Positions 35,044 through 43,629 of a DNA stretch of 64,000 nucleotides are shown here, in pieces. A model generated the notes under the pieces. That model worked only from the letters and a program-made list of their open reading frames with translations, was not told the DNA's origin and did not search any database. Numbering within the stretch: the stretch's first letter is position 1; each line of letters opens with the position of its first letter. Source of the stretch: JAKJGV01 sp964617565 (GTDB taxonomy: Bacteria > Verrucomicrobiota > Kiritimatiellia > CAIQIC01 > JAGNIJ01); contig CAZTYH010000002.1 in NCBI GenBank assembly GCA_964617565.1, positions 20,343 through 84,342 on the forward strand, read 5' to 3'. Both the position numbers and the translations under genes were made by a program.

Positions 35044-36528
35044 TCACAATTGCTTCAACAAGCCGGTCGCATCGTTGAAATCGGCGATCAGCTTGTCCCA
35101 CTCGTCCACCTGTTCCTGGGCAAAAAGCTCCTGCCAGAACTCATCGCTCCACAGGGCGCGCAGATCCTCCGAATCCTTGGCCTGCTGCTCCACCCATGTG
35201 AAGTACTTGAAGTTGTGCAGCGCCTTGCGGTCGAAGCAGGTCAGTTCCCGCATGTTGTCGGTTCCGATCCCTTCGAGATAGCGCCCGAAATGCCGGCCGG
35301 CCATTGCGGCTGTATATTTCCCATGCTGCTCTTCCATCTCCCTGCTGCGCGATGCGTACAGCTCCATCGAGTCGGTCAGGGGCGTAAAAATCACGTCGCG
35401 CGACCCCAACTCGTAGTGTTTCGCCATCTTGATTGCCGCGACCAGGTTGCAGATGCAGGAAATACCCAACTGGTCCAGGCTGTGCACGACATCCGGCTGC
35501 ACGCCCTGTTCCACGAGAAAATGCCGGCCCGCCTCTTCGTTGAACAACCGCAGCAGTTGCATCACCTGCTCGTCATCCACGGCAATAACAGCGTCCGTGT
35601 TTTTCACGTTGTGAATCCACGGTACGTGCTTGTCGCCGATGCCTTCGATGCGATGCGCGCCGAAGCCGAACTGGTAGAGGGTCGGACATTGCAGCGCCTC
35701 TACCGCACCCACGCGCAGGAAAGGATGCCTGGTCCGAAGGAAATCGCCCGCCGCAATCGTGCCCGCCGAGCCGGTCGCGCTGACATAGCCCGACAGCTTC
35801 ATGCCCTTGTGCTCGAAATGCTTTCTGAAAATCTCCTCGATCGCCCCGCCCGTCATCTGGTAGTGCCAGATCGAATTGCCGAACTCCTCGAACTGGTTGA
35901 AGATCACGATCTTGTCTCCGCGCTCGCGCCGCAGCTCCCAGCACTTGTCGTAGATTTCCTTCACGTTCGATTCGGTGCCCGGCGTCGCGATCACTTCATC
36001 CGTTCCAATCTCGTGCAACCATTCAAACCGTTCTCGGCTCATGCCCTCGGGAAGAATCGCGACGGCGGGACAGGCCAGCAGGGCGCAATCGTACGCGCCG
36101 CCGCGGCAATAATTGCCAGTGGAAGGCCAGACCGCCTTCTGGGTGGTGGGATCAAAATTGCCCGAAACCAGGCGCGGGACCAGGCACCCGTAGGCTGCGC
36201 CGACCTTGTGGGCACCGGTCGGAAACCATTTGCCGACAAGGCCGACGATTTTCGCTTCCACGCCGGTCAACGCGGAGGGAAACTCGATCCAATTGCCTTC
36301 GTTGAAGCCACCGCCTTTCGGTTTCGGCTCATTTTTCCACGTGATGCGGAAAAGGTTCAGCGGGTTGATATCCCACAAGCCGATGTCCTTCAGCTTTTCG
36401 CGAATCGCCTCGGGGACGCGCGACGGATCCTTCTGTTCGGCAAACCGGGGGAGAATGATGTTTCGTTCACGCGCGCGCGCGACCGCTTTCTTAAGAACAT
36501 CTTTGCGGATGGACTGGATGATTCTCAT
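35044..36528 (-). CDS. Fold-type-II PLP-dependent enzyme, cysteine-synthase-like/diaminopropionate-lyase-related
   Basis: 494 residues. The PLP lysine lies in FPTGAHKVGAAYG (Lys108), and ATGSAGTIAAGDFL is the phosphate-binding loop. Related enzymes include cysteine synthases, threonine synthases and YgeX diaminopropionate ammonia-lyase, but the protein is about 100 residues longer than YgeX, with an extended C-terminus rich in Trp/Phe/Glu. ATG 36528 is supported by an AGGAGG ribosome site 8 bases upstream; the longer frame to 36609 has no such site. Probably in one operon with the YgeY-like hydrolase. Substrate unknown; an amino acid beta-elimination or replacement reaction is expected. Confidence 0.8.
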   Translation of the reverse strand: MRIIQSIRKDVLKKAVARARERNIILPRFAEQKDPSRVPEAIREKLKDIGLWDINPLNLFRITWKNEPKPKGGGFNEGNWIEFPSALTGVEAKIVGLVGKWFPTGAHKVGAAYGCLVPRLVSGNFDPTTQKAVWPSTGNYCRGGAYDCALLACPAVAILPEGMSRERFEWLHEIGTDEVIATPGTESNVKEIYDKCWELRRERGDKIVIFNQFEEFGNSIWHYQMTGGAIEEIFRKHFEHKGMKLSGYVSATGSAGTIAAGDFLRTRHPFLRVGAVEALQCPTLYQFGFGAHRIEGIGDKHVPWIHNVKNTDAVIAVDDEQVMQLLRLFNEEAGRHFLVEQGVQPDVVHSLDQLGISCICNLVAAIKMAKHYELGSRDVIFTPLTDSMELYASRSREMEEQHGKYTAAMAGRHFGRYLEGIGTDNMRELTCFDRKALHNFKYFTWVEQQAKDSEDLRALWSDEFWQELFAQEQVDEWDKLIADFNDATGLLKQL

Positions 36529-36619
36529 AGAACAGAGACCTCCTGCGCCCGGACCAACCATTGACCCGCGCCGTTTCGTGAAAGTACGCCCGCCATTCAG
36601 AGGCGTCAATACGGGCTGT

Positions 36620-37771
36620 TTACGACTTCACCGGCCCGGTGGAATTCCGCACGACAAGGCGGGGCGGAACGACGGTAACGATAGGTACGCGGTTGCGATC
36701 GGCAATGGCCTGCTTCAATTGCTCCACGGCATACCGGCCCATCAACTCTTTTTCGATATGCACGGTGGTGAGCGGCGGATGTGTCAGCGAAGCCCATGCA
36801 ATGTCGTCATATCCGACAATCGAGATATCGTCCGGCACCTTGAGCCCGGACAGCACGTAAAGGGCCTGCAGCGCGCCGGAGGCCATTTCATCATTAAAGA
36901 AGAATACACCCGTTGGACGCTCCTGCACCGCCAGCATGTGACGTACAGCGGTATATCCTCCGCGCGGGGTGAAATCACTTTCGATGATCTCAACCTGGTT
37001 TTCCGCTATACCCGCTTCTTTTGCCGCAAGCAGCGCGCCCGCCTGGCGGTCCCGCGTCACTTTCCACGCCTGGGGACCGGTGACGAGCGCAAGCTTCCGG
37101 TGGCCCAGCGACACCAGGTGCTCGATCGCCTGGTGTCCGCCCGCTTCGTTATCCACGACAATTGAATCCGCGCGCCGCCCCCATGCGCGATCATCCAGCG
37201 TCACGGAAGGCAGGCCCGTGGAAAGCAGCTTGCGGATGGGGTCCATCTGCGCGGGGCCCACGAAAATCGCGCCATCGAGCTTGGCCTCCAGCACCATTTT
37301 GCAGAACACGTTCTGCGCAATGCCGTCCGAGCAGAACACCAGCAGGTGGTCGCCGCCCTGCTGAATCGCCAGCCGCGCCTGGTCCATCAACTCGGTATGA
37401 TAGCGCCCTGTATTTCCGCCGTCGGTCACCGTGGAAACCCACCCGATCGCGAGCGGGCGTTCGGGATCATTCTTTTTCCTGCTTTCGGCCGGATCCACAA
37501 CAAATGTTCCGCGCGCCGCGACCGTGTAAACAAGTCCGGCGGAAGCGAGGTCGGCGATCGCCTGCATGACCGTCGCCTTGTTAATGCCGAACTGCGTGGC
37601 GATATCATCCATCGAGGGAAGCATGTCGCCGGGGTGCAAACGCCCCTCCTCAATGTCTTTCCGCAAAAGAGCCGACACCTGCTGATAAAGGAATTGCGCC
37701 TTGCCGGTTCCACGCACCAGGCGCGCCGCCTTGTTCTTGCCCGCTCTCCGGGTCTTTTTTGACTTTGCCAT
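36620..37771 (-). CDS. GntR-LacI chimeric transcriptional regulator
   Basis: 383 residues. Residues about 25-95 form a GntR winged helix (LYQQVSALLRKDIEEGRLHPGDMLPSMDDIA, then INKATVMQAIADLASAGLVYTVAARGTFVV), joined to a LacI-type effector domain (VDNEAGGHQAIEHLVSLGHRKLALVTG, VFFFNDEMASGALQAL, ISIVGYDDIA). This is the AraR-like architecture, usually a sugar- or ligand-released repressor. ATG 37771 follows from the basic AKSKKTRRAGKNK start. It probably regulates itself through the palindrome at 37807-37828 and perhaps the PLP/YgeY genes downstream. Confidence 0.9.
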   Translation of the reverse strand: MAKSKKTRRAGKNKAARLVRGTGKAQFLYQQVSALLRKDIEEGRLHPGDMLPSMDDIATQFGINKATVMQAIADLASAGLVYTVAARGTFVVDPAESRKKNDPERPLAIGWVSTVTDGGNTGRYHTELMDQARLAIQQGGDHLLVFCSDGIAQNVFCKMVLEAKLDGAIFVGPAQMDPIRKLLSTGLPSVTLDDRAWGRRADSIVVDNEAGGHQAIEHLVSLGHRKLALVTGPQAWKVTRDRQAGALLAAKEAGIAENQVEIIESDFTPRGGYTAVRHMLAVQERPTGVFFFNDEMASGALQALYVLSGLKVPDDISIVGYDDIAWASLTHPPLTTVHIEKELMGRYAVEQLKQAIADRNRVPIVTVVPPRLVVRNSTGPVKS

Positions 37772-37806
37772 GATGAAGACTCCCGCCCGCAAACCCTCGC
37801 CGAGGC

Positions 37807-37828
37807 AAAAGCATACTGGTATGCTTTT
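37807..37828. promoter_or_regulatory. Candidate operator for the GntR-LacI regulator
   Basis: AAAAGCATAC, two-base centre TG, GTATGCTTTT: perfect 10-base arms, a 22-base palindrome 36 bases upstream of the regulator start. Size and symmetry fit AraR/GntR-type operators. On the minus strand it overlaps a possible -10 element (TATGCT), so it would block transcription. Confidence 0.7.
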
Positions 37829-37843
37829 CGGAAGTAAAGAGTC

Positions 37844-38020
37844 TTACATGCCAAACAGGAAACAGGCCAGGAGCAGAAGCAATCCGGCCAGCGCCTCGTA
37901 GAGGGCAATTTTCTTCACGTTCAGGCCGGGCACGAGACGCTGCCAGAAATTCAGTCCCCACAGGTCTATCGCCGCATCCACCAGCATCGCAACCCCGACC
38001 CAGAAGATAATGCGCCACAT
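37844..38020 (-). CDS. Small two-helix membrane protein
   Basis: 58 residues encoded on the minus strand: MWRIIFWVGVAMLVDAAIDL, then WQRLVPGLNVKKIALYE and ALAGLLLLLACFLFGM. Two hydrophobic helices flank a basic loop. It sits between a zinc-ribbon protein gene (10 bases upstream) and the regulator gene, with an AGGGGT-like ribosome site before ATG 38020. Coding is supported by continuous frame and membrane-like composition, though below most length thresholds. Confidence 0.65.
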   Translation of the reverse strand: MWRIIFWVGVAMLVDAAIDLWGLNFWQRLVPGLNVKKIALYEALAGLLLLLACFLFGM

Positions 38021-38029
38021 GTAAACCCC

Positions 38030-38317
38030 TTACCCTCTCCCCAGCAAACCCCTTGGCGCTGAACGAAGGGCCGGCGCCGGCGCGGCCGCTCGCTGCGGTT
38101 TGCGTGGCTGTGCCTTTGCTGCCGCAGCGCGTAAAGCCGCCAAAGGCCCTGCCTTAACCTCCCGCGTACCGCACGATTCGCCGCAGGCCATGCAGCGGAA
38201 CTCGTAAAGCTCCGCGTTCGGCAACACCAGCAACAGGCGCTCCCGGACAGGCCGTGCCGTGCGGCAGCGCGGACAAAACAGCTCGGATGCGCTCAAGTTC
38301 TTGAATTGCTCGTTCAT
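38030..38317 (-). CDS. Small zinc-ribbon protein
   Basis: 95 residues. N-terminal zinc ribbon with CPRCRTARPVRE and CMACGESCG (two CxxC pairs about 28 residues apart), then a basic Ala/Pro/Arg-rich tail (about 60-95). ATG 38317 begins MNEQFKNLSASELFCP. No family is recognised; a nucleic-acid-binding role would fit the basic tail. First of three minus-strand genes with the small membrane protein and regulator. Confidence 0.6.
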   Translation of the reverse strand: MNEQFKNLSASELFCPRCRTARPVRERLLLVLPNAELYEFRCMACGESCGTREVKAGPLAALRAAAAKAQPRKPQRAAAPAPALRSAPRGLLGRG

Positions 38318-38484
38318 TGCGCACATGTTTCCAATGGCTGGACAAAATGGAAGAAAAAAATCCATAGTTTGGACTTGTCCGCCCGGCGATCCACGATTAG
38401 AGTCCCGACCTTGCGGGCGTTCAGGCCGGAACAAATCCGCCGCCTTTGCTGGCTTCGCAAAAGGGAAAAAGAGGTGAAGAAAAA

Positions 38485-40284
38485 ATGACTGCGACAAAGA
38501 ACCAGGGACTGCTGCAGTGGGTGGCCGAAGCGGAAAAATTGCTAACGCCCGACCGGGTCTATTGGTGTGATGGATCAAAGGCGGAGTATGAGCGTCTACT
38601 GGAAGAAATGGTCGCGGGCGGACACGCGGAACGGCTGGATCAGAAGCGCTGGCCGGGATGCTACCACTTCCGTTCTGACCCAAGCGATGTAGCGCGTGCC
38701 GAGCAAAGAACGTTTGTCTGCGCGGCCACAAAGGAAGACGCAGGTCCAAGCAACAACTGGATGGATCCGGCGGAAATGAAGGCGCTCATGCGCAAGTCCT
38801 ATGCGGGCTGCATGAAGGGGCGCACGATGTATATCATCCCCTACAGCATGGGTCCCATCGGAAGCCCCATCGCGAAAATCGGTATCGAGATCACGGATTC
38901 TCCCTACGTTGTCGTCAACATGCACATCATGACCCGCGTGGGAACGAAGGTGCTCGAGACGCTGGGAGACAGCGATGATTTCGTCCGCGCGCTGCACTCG
39001 GTCGGCGCGCCGTTGCAACCGGGCCAGAAGGATGCGCCGTGGCCCTGCAATCCCGATGTAAACCAGAAATTCATTACGCATTTCCCGGAAACACGCGAGA
39101 TCTGGTCCTATGGCTCCGGTTATGGCGGAAATGCGTTGCTCGGAAAGAAATGTCATGCCCTCCGTATCGCCTCCGTGCAGGCGCGCGACGAAGGCTGGCT
39201 GGCCGAGCACATGCTCATCGTCAAGCTCACCAATCCAAAGGGCAAGGTCATTTATGTCGCTGCCGCGTTCCCCTCGCAGTGCGGCAAGACCAACTTCGCG
39301 ATGCTGGAACCAACCATCCCCGGATGGAAAGTCGAAACAATCGGCGACGATATCTGCTGGATGAAACGAAGCCCCGACGGCCAGTGGCGCGCCATCAACC
39401 CGGAATCCGGATTCTTCGGCGTCGCGCCGGGCACCAGCATGAGCAGTAATCCGAACGCGATGCGGACCATCAACCGCAACACGATATTCACAAACTGCCT
39501 GCTGACACCCGAAGGCGATGTGTGGTGGGAAGACAAGGACGGTCCGCCACCCGCGAAAGGCATTGACTGGAAAGGGAACGAATGGACGCCGGATTCGGGA
39601 AACAAGGGCGCCCATCCGAATGCGCGTTTCACCGCGCCGGCCAGTCAGTGCCCGGTAATCGCGCCCGAATGGGAAGACCCGGCCGGTGTGCCGATTTCAG
39701 CCATCCTTTTCGGAGGCCGCCGCGCGTCTGTCATTCCTCTCATCACGGAAGCTTTCGACTGGCAGCACGGTGTGTTTCTCGGCTCGATTATGGGCAGCGA
39801 AATGACCGCCGCCGCGTTCGGAACGGTCGGACAACTCCGCCGCGACCCGATGGCGATGCTTCCTTTCACCGGCTACAACATGGGCGACTACCTCGCCCAC
39901 TGGCTCAAGGTCGGCAAGGCGAGCGATGCCGCGAAACTTCCCCGCATCTATTACGTTAACTGGTTCCGCAAGACGGCCGACGGCAAATGGCTCTGGCCCG
40001 GCTTCGGCGATAACAGTCGCGTGCTGAAGTGGATATTCGAGCGCGTTTCGGGCGAAGGGAAAGCCATCGAAACGCCGATCGGCAATATGCCGACACCCGA
40101 CGCGCTGGATCTGAACGGTCTGGATATGGCCGCCGAAGACGTGACGGAATTGCTGTCCGTGGACAAGCCGGCATGGACCAGGGAAGTACCGAGCATTCGC
40201 GAGCATTACGCCCAGTTCGGCAACCGACTGCCAAAGGCTTTGAGCGAGGAGCTCGAAAAACTCGAAGCACGATTGAAGAAATAA
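38485..40284 (+). CDS. pckG: Phosphoenolpyruvate carboxykinase (GTP)
   Basis: 599 residues, the usual length for GTP-dependent PEPCK. Motifs: P-loop PSQCGKTNFAML (commonly PSACGKTN; Gln replaces Ala), FFGVAPGTS, GRRASVIPL and GSIMGSEMTAAA. It catalyses the GTP-dependent, Mn-dependent interconversion of oxaloacetate and PEP in gluconeogenesis. Start 38485 follows GAGGTGAAG. Monocistronic, ended by a strong hairpin at 40292-40335. The ORF extends upstream to 38446 without a better start. Confidence 0.95.
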   Translation: MTATKNQGLLQWVAEAEKLLTPDRVYWCDGSKAEYERLLEEMVAGGHAERLDQKRWPGCYHFRSDPSDVARAEQRTFVCAATKEDAGPSNNWMDPAEMKALMRKSYAGCMKGRTMYIIPYSMGPIGSPIAKIGIEITDSPYVVVNMHIMTRVGTKVLETLGDSDDFVRALHSVGAPLQPGQKDAPWPCNPDVNQKFITHFPETREIWSYGSGYGGNALLGKKCHALRIASVQARDEGWLAEHMLIVKLTNPKGKVIYVAAAFPSQCGKTNFAMLEPTIPGWKVETIGDDICWMKRSPDGQWRAINPESGFFGVAPGTSMSSNPNAMRTINRNTIFTNCLLTPEGDVWWEDKDGPPPAKGIDWKGNEWTPDSGNKGAHPNARFTAPASQCPVIAPEWEDPAGVPISAILFGGRRASVIPLITEAFDWQHGVFLGSIMGSEMTAAAFGTVGQLRRDPMAMLPFTGYNMGDYLAHWLKVGKASDAAKLPRIYYVNWFRKTADGKWLWPGFGDNSRVLKWIFERVSGEGKAIETPIGNMPTPDALDLNGLDMAAEDVTELLSVDKPAWTREVPSIREHYAQFGNRLPKALSEELEKLEARLKK

Positions 40285-40291
40285 GGCATGT

Positions 40292-40335
40292 CCTCACCCC
40301 GCACTCTCTCCCTCCGGGAGAGGGTCGGGGTGAGG
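40292..40335. terminator. Hairpin after pckG, likely bidirectional terminator
   Basis: CCTCACCCCG, then TCTCTCCC with TCC loop and GGGAGA, then CGGGGTGAGG: a nested stem about 18 pairs deep with small internal bulges. It starts 8 bases after the pckG stop and ends 14 bases before the convergent thioredoxin stop at 40350. No long U tract, so termination is inferred from position and stability. Confidence 0.65.
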
Positions 40336-40349
40336 GGTTTCCCAAACTC

Positions 40350-40880
40350 TTACTTCCCCGCGCCTCGCGCCTTCAATTGCTCAATGCGCGACTTCTCTGC
40401 GCCCGACGATGATCCACTCGGCGCCGGGATATTGTTCTTTGCGCGGTGCGGATCTATGTAGCCCTGCAGATGCTCAACATACTTCTCCGCGCCGCCAGCC
40501 TGGTAACCGGTTTGCGCAACCGTTTCTCCGCTCGGACTCAGAATCAGGATCGTGGGAAAGCCGCGCACTCCATATTGCTTCATCAACGCCTCGTTCTGCT
40601 CCTGCAGGCTCTTCTTGAGCTGCTTTCTGCGGGGAAAATCAATTGTCACAGCAACCAGATTATCCTCCGCATACTGCTTGAAGGCCTTCTTGCTGAAAAC
40701 CTCTTCGTCGAGCTTTATGCACCAGCCGCACCAGTCCGATCCCGTGAAGTTAATCAGGAGATAGCGATTGGAATCCTGGGCCATCTCTTTCGCCTTTTCG
40801 AAATCCGTCTCCCACTTTTCAGCGACAGAGGCCGAGACGAAGGTTAAAAAAACCAATGCCATGCACCACATTGTTTTCAT
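40350..40880 (-). CDS. Exported thioredoxin-family protein
   Basis: 176 residues. A signal peptide (to about residue 20) precedes a thioredoxin_7-like fold with INFTGSDWCGWCIKLDEEVF (active-site CGWC) and the cis-Pro segment VRGFPTILIL. The C-terminal tail is Ser/Gly-rich. This class is a common periplasmic disulfide-related protein in PVC bacteria and Bacteroidota. It lies 46 bases downstream of a longer paralog on the same strand, so they form a tandem pair. Confidence 0.85.
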   Translation of the reverse strand: MKTMWCMALVFLTFVSASVAEKWETDFEKAKEMAQDSNRYLLINFTGSDWCGWCIKLDEEVFSKKAFKQYAEDNLVAVTIDFPRRKQLKKSLQEQNEALMKQYGVRGFPTILILSPSGETVAQTGYQAGGAEKYVEHLQGYIDPHRAKNNIPAPSGSSSGAEKSRIEQLKARGAGK

Positions 40881-40926
40881 GGGTTATTTCTCCGCTGCTT
40901 CAGGTTGTCGTTTCGATCACAAATTA

Positions 40927-41631
40927 TTAATCCATCAAAAGCCCCGCCGCTTCCCATTCCTTTATTACACTGCGGGGAACGCCCCGTGTGGAGCGGCGCT
41001 TCACTTTTACGGGCGCTGAAACAGATGCCGGTTCGACCGCCTCGACAACGGCAACCTCTTCGGCAACGGGTTTTGCGGCCTCGGGCTCTTTCTGTGCAGG
41101 CTTTGCAATTTCTGCCTTGGGCTTCGCCGGTTTGGCAACGGCCGCCCTGGTTTTTCTTTTCATGACGACGCTCTGCTCGGCGCGGTGAGGATCAATATAA
41201 CTTTTAAGATGCGCCACATACGGGTCCGGCCCACCCCTCTGATATCCCGTTTTTGCAATCAAATCGCCGTTTGGACTCAATATGAGGATGGTTGGCAGAG
41301 AGCGTATTCCGTATTGATGCAGCAGTGCATCGTTTTGCGCTTTCAGATTTTCGGCCAAGTGCGTCCGCTTCGGGAAATCAATCATCACCATGAGAAGATT
41401 TTCGTCGGCATACTGCCTGAACGCGGGCTTATCGAAGACTTCTTTCTCAAGCTTCACACACCAATGACACCAATCCGACCCGGTGAAATTGACGAGCATA
41501 TAGCGACCGGACTCTTTCGCCTGAGCCCTCGCCTTATTGAAGTCTGTCTCCCACGCGTTGTCAGCGACCACCTGGCAGACAGCCAGCGTAATGAGCAACA
41601 GGGCCGTAAAGAGTCGCTTAGTTCTTCTCAC
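40927..41631 (-). CDS. Exported thioredoxin-family protein with C-terminal extension
   Basis: 234 residues, paralog of the following gene; shared pattern NFTGSDWCHWCVKLEKEVF with active site CHWC and cis-Pro IRSLPTILIL. After the fold, residues about 155-215 form a low-complexity Ala/Pro/Lys/Glu linker and end with STRGVPRSVIKEWEAAGLL, likely a short interaction motif. The altered CxxC (CHWC versus CGWC) implies different redox potential. Signal peptide present. Confidence 0.83.
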   Translation of the reverse strand: MRRTKRLFTALLLITLAVCQVVADNAWETDFNKARAQAKESGRYMLVNFTGSDWCHWCVKLEKEVFDKPAFRQYADENLLMVMIDFPKRTHLAENLKAQNDALLHQYGIRSLPTILILSPNGDLIAKTGYQRGGPDPYVAHLKSYIDPHRAEQSVVMKRKTRAAVAKPAKPKAEIAKPAQKEPEAAKPVAEEVAVVEAVEPASVSAPVKVKRRSTRGVPRSVIKEWEAAGLLMD

Positions 41632-41830
41632 AAACCCATCCTCCGCATTACACAGCCATTACCCCCGTAATGTAAGGGCTTTCGGCCCCTGAAGCAATGC
41701 GTACCGTTCGTATTTCCTCGATTTTTACGCTGTTTGCAACCTTCGCTGAGAAGCGGCGGCAAATGCTTCGAGTTAACATTTCCCCCTTATTTTCGTATTC
41801 TTCATAGGTTGCTTACCACAAGGAGGTCTT
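41632..41830. promoter_or_regulatory. Divergent intergenic region upstream of the catabolic operon
   Basis: About 200 bases between the thioredoxin gene and the first gene of the plus-strand operon, expected to carry both promoters. AGGAGG at 41821-41826 is the ribosome site of the following ATG. No operator palindrome was identified. Confidence 0.4.
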
Positions 41831-42318
41831 ATGGCCGTGGAGCTTGAACAGATCCTTCGTCCCATTGACCATCCGTACCCACCGTTCCCTCCGAAGTTCA
41901 TGCAGGTCGCGAGCGGCGAAATGATGGTCATCCGGCAGGTCAACCGCGATGAGATCCCGGACATCCTGCCGTACGTGGAGCCGCTGCTCCACGTCGAGCG
42001 CGACTACTACGACATCGTCTCCGCGCGCGTCTACGCCGAGTTGCTCGGCTACTACCGGCATCGCGTGCAGGATGAATATGTCCTTGTCGCCCAACTCAAC
42101 GGCGAACTCGCGGCGATCGTGAACGGGCGGTTTGTGGACAAAGACGTCGGCGTTTCGTTCCACACCCTCGCGCTGCGCCGCGGACTCCGCATCGGCGCGC
42201 ACGCGTTCGCGGCAAAGATGGAATATCACCTCGACGTCGTCGGCCAGAAGGAAGTGCTGATCGTCGCCGAGTCGCCGATCGGATTCCGCCGCTGGATGAT
42301 CGAGTACAAGCTTGAGAA
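41831..42318 (+). CDS. GNAT-like N-acetyltransferase-type protein, 3' end in gap
   Basis: 163 residues are visible. ATG 41831 follows AGGAGG. The central part (MMVIRQVNRDEIPDILPYVEPLL ... EYVLVAQLNGELAAIVNGRF ... LRRGLRIGAHAFAAKMEYHLDVVGQKEVLIVAESPIGFRRWM) has the strand-helix order of a GNAT fold, but the AcCoA loop (RGLRIGAHAF) is only loosely typical. After the gap at 42319-42418 the same frame runs from 42419 to a TAG at 42446-42448, so the gene may end there. First gene of the operon. Confidence 0.6.
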
Positions 42319-42418
42319 NNNNNNNNNNNNNNNNNNNNNNNNNNNNNNNNNNNNNNNNNNNNNNNNNNNNNNNNNNNNNNNNNNNNNNNNNNNNNNNNNN
42401 NNNNNNNNNNNNNNNNNN
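42319..42418. other. Assembly gap (100 N), real gap of unknown size
   Basis: Exactly 100 N. Left and right flanks do not share a 55-base copy. Cuts the GNAT-like gene's 3' end. Confidence 0.95.
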
Positions 42419-42450
42419 CAGCGGTGGAAAAACGAAGGGAAGGTGTAGCC

Positions 42451-43626
42451 ATGCGCGAAGTCTATGTCATCGGCATCGGCATCACGAGCTTCTCGCGACT
42501 CGAATACCCGCTCTCCGAAATCGCGGCCTACCCCGCGATGATGGCGCTGAAGGACTGCGGGTTGGATAAGATTGACCACCTCTATGTCGCAAACATGGGC
42601 GCGGGGCGCGTCAGCGGTCAGACCGCGCTCGCCAGCGCAGTGGTGGACACGCTAAGCCTCACACCCGCCGGCGCGGAAACGATCGAAAACGGCCCTGCCT
42701 CCGGCGCCTCCGCGATCAAGCAAGGATTCATGGCGGTCGCTTCCGGCCTGCACGACGTCGTCCTCGTCACCGGCGCGGAACGCATGCGCGAAGTGAACAA
42801 CCTGGAAGCCACGGATTTCATCGCGACGCTGACACATCCGATCGCGGAATACATCTACGGCGTCACGCTGCCTTCGCTCGCGGCGATGTTCACTCGGCTG
42901 TACATGGACAAATACGGTGTGACTTCGCGGCATCTCGGCATGGTGGCGGTAAAAAACCATGACAACGCAATGAACAATCCGTTCGCGCACCTGCACCAGC
43001 CGATCACGCTGGAAGGCATCCTCGAAGGCCCCGAAGCACTGACCAACAATCCGTTCGTCTCAGACCCGCTGCGGTTTTTCGACTTCTGCCCCGTCTCCGA
43101 CGGCGGCGCGTGCGTGATCCTCGCGAGCAGGGAGGTCGCGGACAAGGTCAAGCGGCCGCGCATCCGGCTCGCGGGTGTCGGCCAAGCCACCGATACGCAT
43201 GCGGTACACGAGCGCGAAAAACCGACGGATCTGCTCTCCGTGCGGCGGGCGGCGGAACAGGCGATGAAGATGGCGGGCATCAAACCGTCCGATGTGGATG
43301 TCGCGGAACTGCACGATGCATTCACAATTCTCGAGATCGTCGAGAGCGAAGAAGTCGGCTTCTTCAAGAAAGGAGAGGGACACCTCGCGCTCGAAAAAGG
43401 AGAAACGCGGATCGGCGGGAAAATCCCGATCAATCCGTCCGGCGGCCTGAAGGCGAAAGGCCACCCCGTCGGCGCGACCGGACTCGGACAGGCGCATGAA
43501 ATCGTGACACAGTTGCGCGGCGAAGCGAAGAAGCGGCAGGTTAAGGACGCGAAGATCGGCTTTACCTGCAACTTCGGTGGATTCGGAAACAACGTGGTGT
43601 GCTTGACGTTCAAGAGGGAGGATTGA
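42451..43626 (+). CDS. Thiolase-fold protein lacking the catalytic Cys (Ltp2/SCP2-thiolase type)
   Basis: 391 residues of the thiolase/SCP2 family, ending with NPSGGLKAKGHPVGATGLGQ, GHP His and FTCNFGGFG. The nucleophile position, normally N-x-C-A-S-G, reads ENGPASG: Pro82 (codon 42694-42696) replaces Cys. The usual HEAF is HDAF. Steroid side-chain aldolases of the Ltp2 type are thiolase-fold proteins lacking this Cys and working with a DUF35 partner, and a DUF35 gene follows directly. A retro-aldol C-C lyase is therefore more likely than a thiolase; substrate unknown. ATG 42451 lies just after the previous stop. Confidence 0.82.
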   Translation: MREVYVIGIGITSFSRLEYPLSEIAAYPAMMALKDCGLDKIDHLYVANMGAGRVSGQTALASAVVDTLSLTPAGAETIENGPASGASAIKQGFMAVASGLHDVVLVTGAERMREVNNLEATDFIATLTHPIAEYIYGVTLPSLAAMFTRLYMDKYGVTSRHLGMVAVKNHDNAMNNPFAHLHQPITLEGILEGPEALTNNPFVSDPLRFFDFCPVSDGGACVILASREVADKVKRPRIRLAGVGQATDTHAVHEREKPTDLLSVRRAAEQAMKMAGIKPSDVDVAELHDAFTILEIVESEEVGFFKKGEGHLALEKGETRIGGKIPINPSGGLKAKGHPVGATGLGQAHEIVTQLRGEAKKRQVKDAKIGFTCNFGGFGNNVVCLTFKRED

Positions 43627-43629
43627 GCC

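Noticed and set aside
35026..36564. A 512-codon open frame on the plus strand
   Set aside because: Antisense to the PLP enzyme; no ribosome site and no recognisable domain.
38318..38484. Promoter for pckG
   Set aside because: Only a loose TTGGAC-like hexamer was seen, without a convincing -10 box at proper spacing.
42424..42450. Upstream start for the thiolase-like gene
   Set aside because: Would overlap the preceding frame's end; ATG 42451 is a normal family start right after a stop codon.
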